7,879 nt of DNA from Alphaproteobacteria bacterium (GTDB taxonomy: Bacteria > Pseudomonadota > Alphaproteobacteria > Sphingomonadales > Sphingomonadaceae), in assembly GCA_016650315.1 (NCBI GenBank), contig JAENVZ010000106.1, positions 1 through 7,879 on the forward strand, in the 5' to 3' direction. Both the position numbers and the translations under genes were made by a program. Below the pieces are notes generated by a model. The model saw only the letters and a program-made list of their open reading frames with translations. It was not told where the DNA came from and searched no databases. Positions 7,266 to 7,879 of the stretch are shown piece after piece (positions within the stretch are counted from its first letter, which is position 1; every line of letters starts with the position of its first letter).

Positions 7266-7835
7266 TCAGCGCGAACCGCCCGGAACCCATAATATATCGC
7301 CTTCGCCCGCTGCGTTGACGGCGCGGGCCATGACGAACAGGTGATCGGACAGGCGGTTCAGATAGGTCAACGCCTGTGGATTGAGCGAGACTCCCTCCGC
7401 CGCGCCGACGGCGGTGCGTTCGGCCCGGCGAGCGATCGCGCGGGCAAGGTGAATGGCGGCTGCGGCCTGACTTCCGCCGGGAAGGATGAAGCTGCGCAAC
7501 GGCTCCAGCGCCGCATTCATCTGGTCGATTTCCGTTTCCAGCCGCACCACCTGATCCGCCACGATGCGCAATGTCATTTCGCTTGGCGTGAAGTCTTCTC
7601 CGGGCGTGGCAAGGTCGGCGCCAAGGTCGAACAGGTCATTCTGAATACGGCGCAGCATGTCCGCAAACGCACTTTTGCCAAGGGCGGCCACCGCAATGCC
7701 GATAGCGCTATTGGCTTCATCGACATCGCCAATCGCGGCCATGCGCGCGTCGGACTTGGCAACCCGCGATCCGCCGACCAGACCGGTGGTGCCATCATCG
7801 CCGGTGCGGGTGTAAATTTTGTTGAGCTTGACCAA
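7266..7835 (-). CDS. pduO: PduO-type cob(I)alamin adenosyltransferase
   Basis: The enzyme transfers the adenosyl group of ATP to cob(I)alamin (or cobyrinic acid diamide), making coenzyme B12 for mutases such as methylmalonyl-CoA mutase. The 189 residues fit the trimeric PduO/MMAB family. The N-terminal ATP-binding motif YTRTGDDGTTGL lies at 8-19, DVDEANSAIG at 37-46, FILPGGS at 116-122, ARAIARRAER at 131-140 and LNRLSDHLFVMAR at 159-171. All are in the expected order, and the product is an all-helical bundle. The start is TTG at 7835. An in-frame TAA lies immediately upstream (7838-7836), so it cannot extend further, and MVKLNKIYTRTGD is the usual family opening. The G-rich end of the preceding gene (GGTGGCGGGGGG) likely supplies the ribosome site. 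It is often annotated cobO, though it is unrelated to the CobA/BtuR fold. Beside hbd it fits short-chain acyl-CoA metabolism. Confidence 0.96.
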   Translation of the reverse strand: MVKLNKIYTRTGDDGTTGLVGGSRVAKSDARMAAIGDVDEANSAIGIAVAALGKSAFADMLRRIQNDLFDLGADLATPGEDFTPSEMTLRIVADQVVRLETEIDQMNAALEPLRSFILPGGSQAAAAIHLARAIARRAERTAVGAAEGVSLNPQALTYLNRLSDHLFVMARAVNAAGEGDILWVPGGSR

Positions 7836-7879
7836 TTACCCCCCGCCACCTTTCATCAGCAACAGGAAGGCGATGAGCA
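7836..7879 (-). CDS. C-terminal tail of a small membrane protein (HIG1-like?)
   Basis: On the minus strand the frame ending at TAA 7838-7836 reads LIAFLLLMKGGGG, a hydrophobic helix end followed by a Lys-Gly tail; everything upstream is outside the window. The stop is directly followed by the TTG start of the adenosyltransferase (TAATTG), so the two genes appear cotranscribed and coupled. In many Alphaproteobacteria, as I recall, the gene here is a small two-helix membrane protein of the hypoxia-induced (HIG1) family ending in just such a tail. Only 14 residues are visible, so the family assignment is an inference from context. Confidence 0.5.
   Translation of the reverse strand, partial: LIAFLLLMKGGGG

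Noticed and set aside
1..7879. CRISPR arrays, insertion sequences, tRNA genes, toxin-antitoxin or defence genes
   Set aside because: No spaced direct-repeat array, terminal inverted repeats with a transposase, cloverleaf sequence or small toxin-antitoxin pair was found by reading both strands.

Overview
The window reads as a chromosomal segment of an alphaproteobacterium, most likely a sphingomonad (Sphingobium/Novosphingobium/Sphingomonas type). This rests on the high GC content, the style of the proteins (an NfrB-type glycosyltransferase followed by a small barrel-like partner, and an alphaproteobacterial PduO-type adenosyltransferase preceded by a small membrane protein) and an alphaproteobacterial-looking intergenic hairpin repeat. 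The genus is an inference; no rRNA or marker gene is present. Coding density is high. No tRNA, rRNA, CRISPR array, insertion sequence or prophage gene was seen.

Left part (1-2472, minus strand): a two-gene unit encodes a membrane glycosyltransferase of the NfrB/GT2 type and, overlapping it by 4 bases (ATGA), a secreted protein whose C-terminal half resembles an outer-membrane barrel domain. The second gene runs off the left edge. Together they look like a glycan synthesis/export or phage-receptor pair. Transcribed divergently from it is nhaA (2551-3819, plus strand), a complete Na+/H+ antiporter with all key charged residues.

Right part (3846-7879, all minus strand, in transcription order from the right edge): the tail of a small membrane protein; a PduO-type cob(I)alamin adenosyltransferase that starts with TTG directly after the preceding stop; egtB and egtD, which overlap by one base and make the ergothioneine precursor; a 105-base double-hairpin repeat just behind egtD; and a 3-hydroxybutyryl-CoA dehydrogenase whose 3' end converges on nhaA. 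From memory, the small membrane protein, adenosyltransferase, etfB, etfA and 3-hydroxybutyryl-CoA dehydrogenase form a recurrent alphaproteobacterial neighbourhood. Here egtB-egtD sit where etfBA would be expected, which is the most interesting arrangement in the window.

The egtBD unit has its own 96-base leader. It contains a sequence one mismatch from the EcfG general-stress promoter (GGATC-N16-CGTT) at a sensible distance from the egtB start, suggesting stress control of antioxidant synthesis. No clearly novel defence or mobile system is visible; most genes belong to recognisable families, and the barrel protein at the left edge is the least characterised one.
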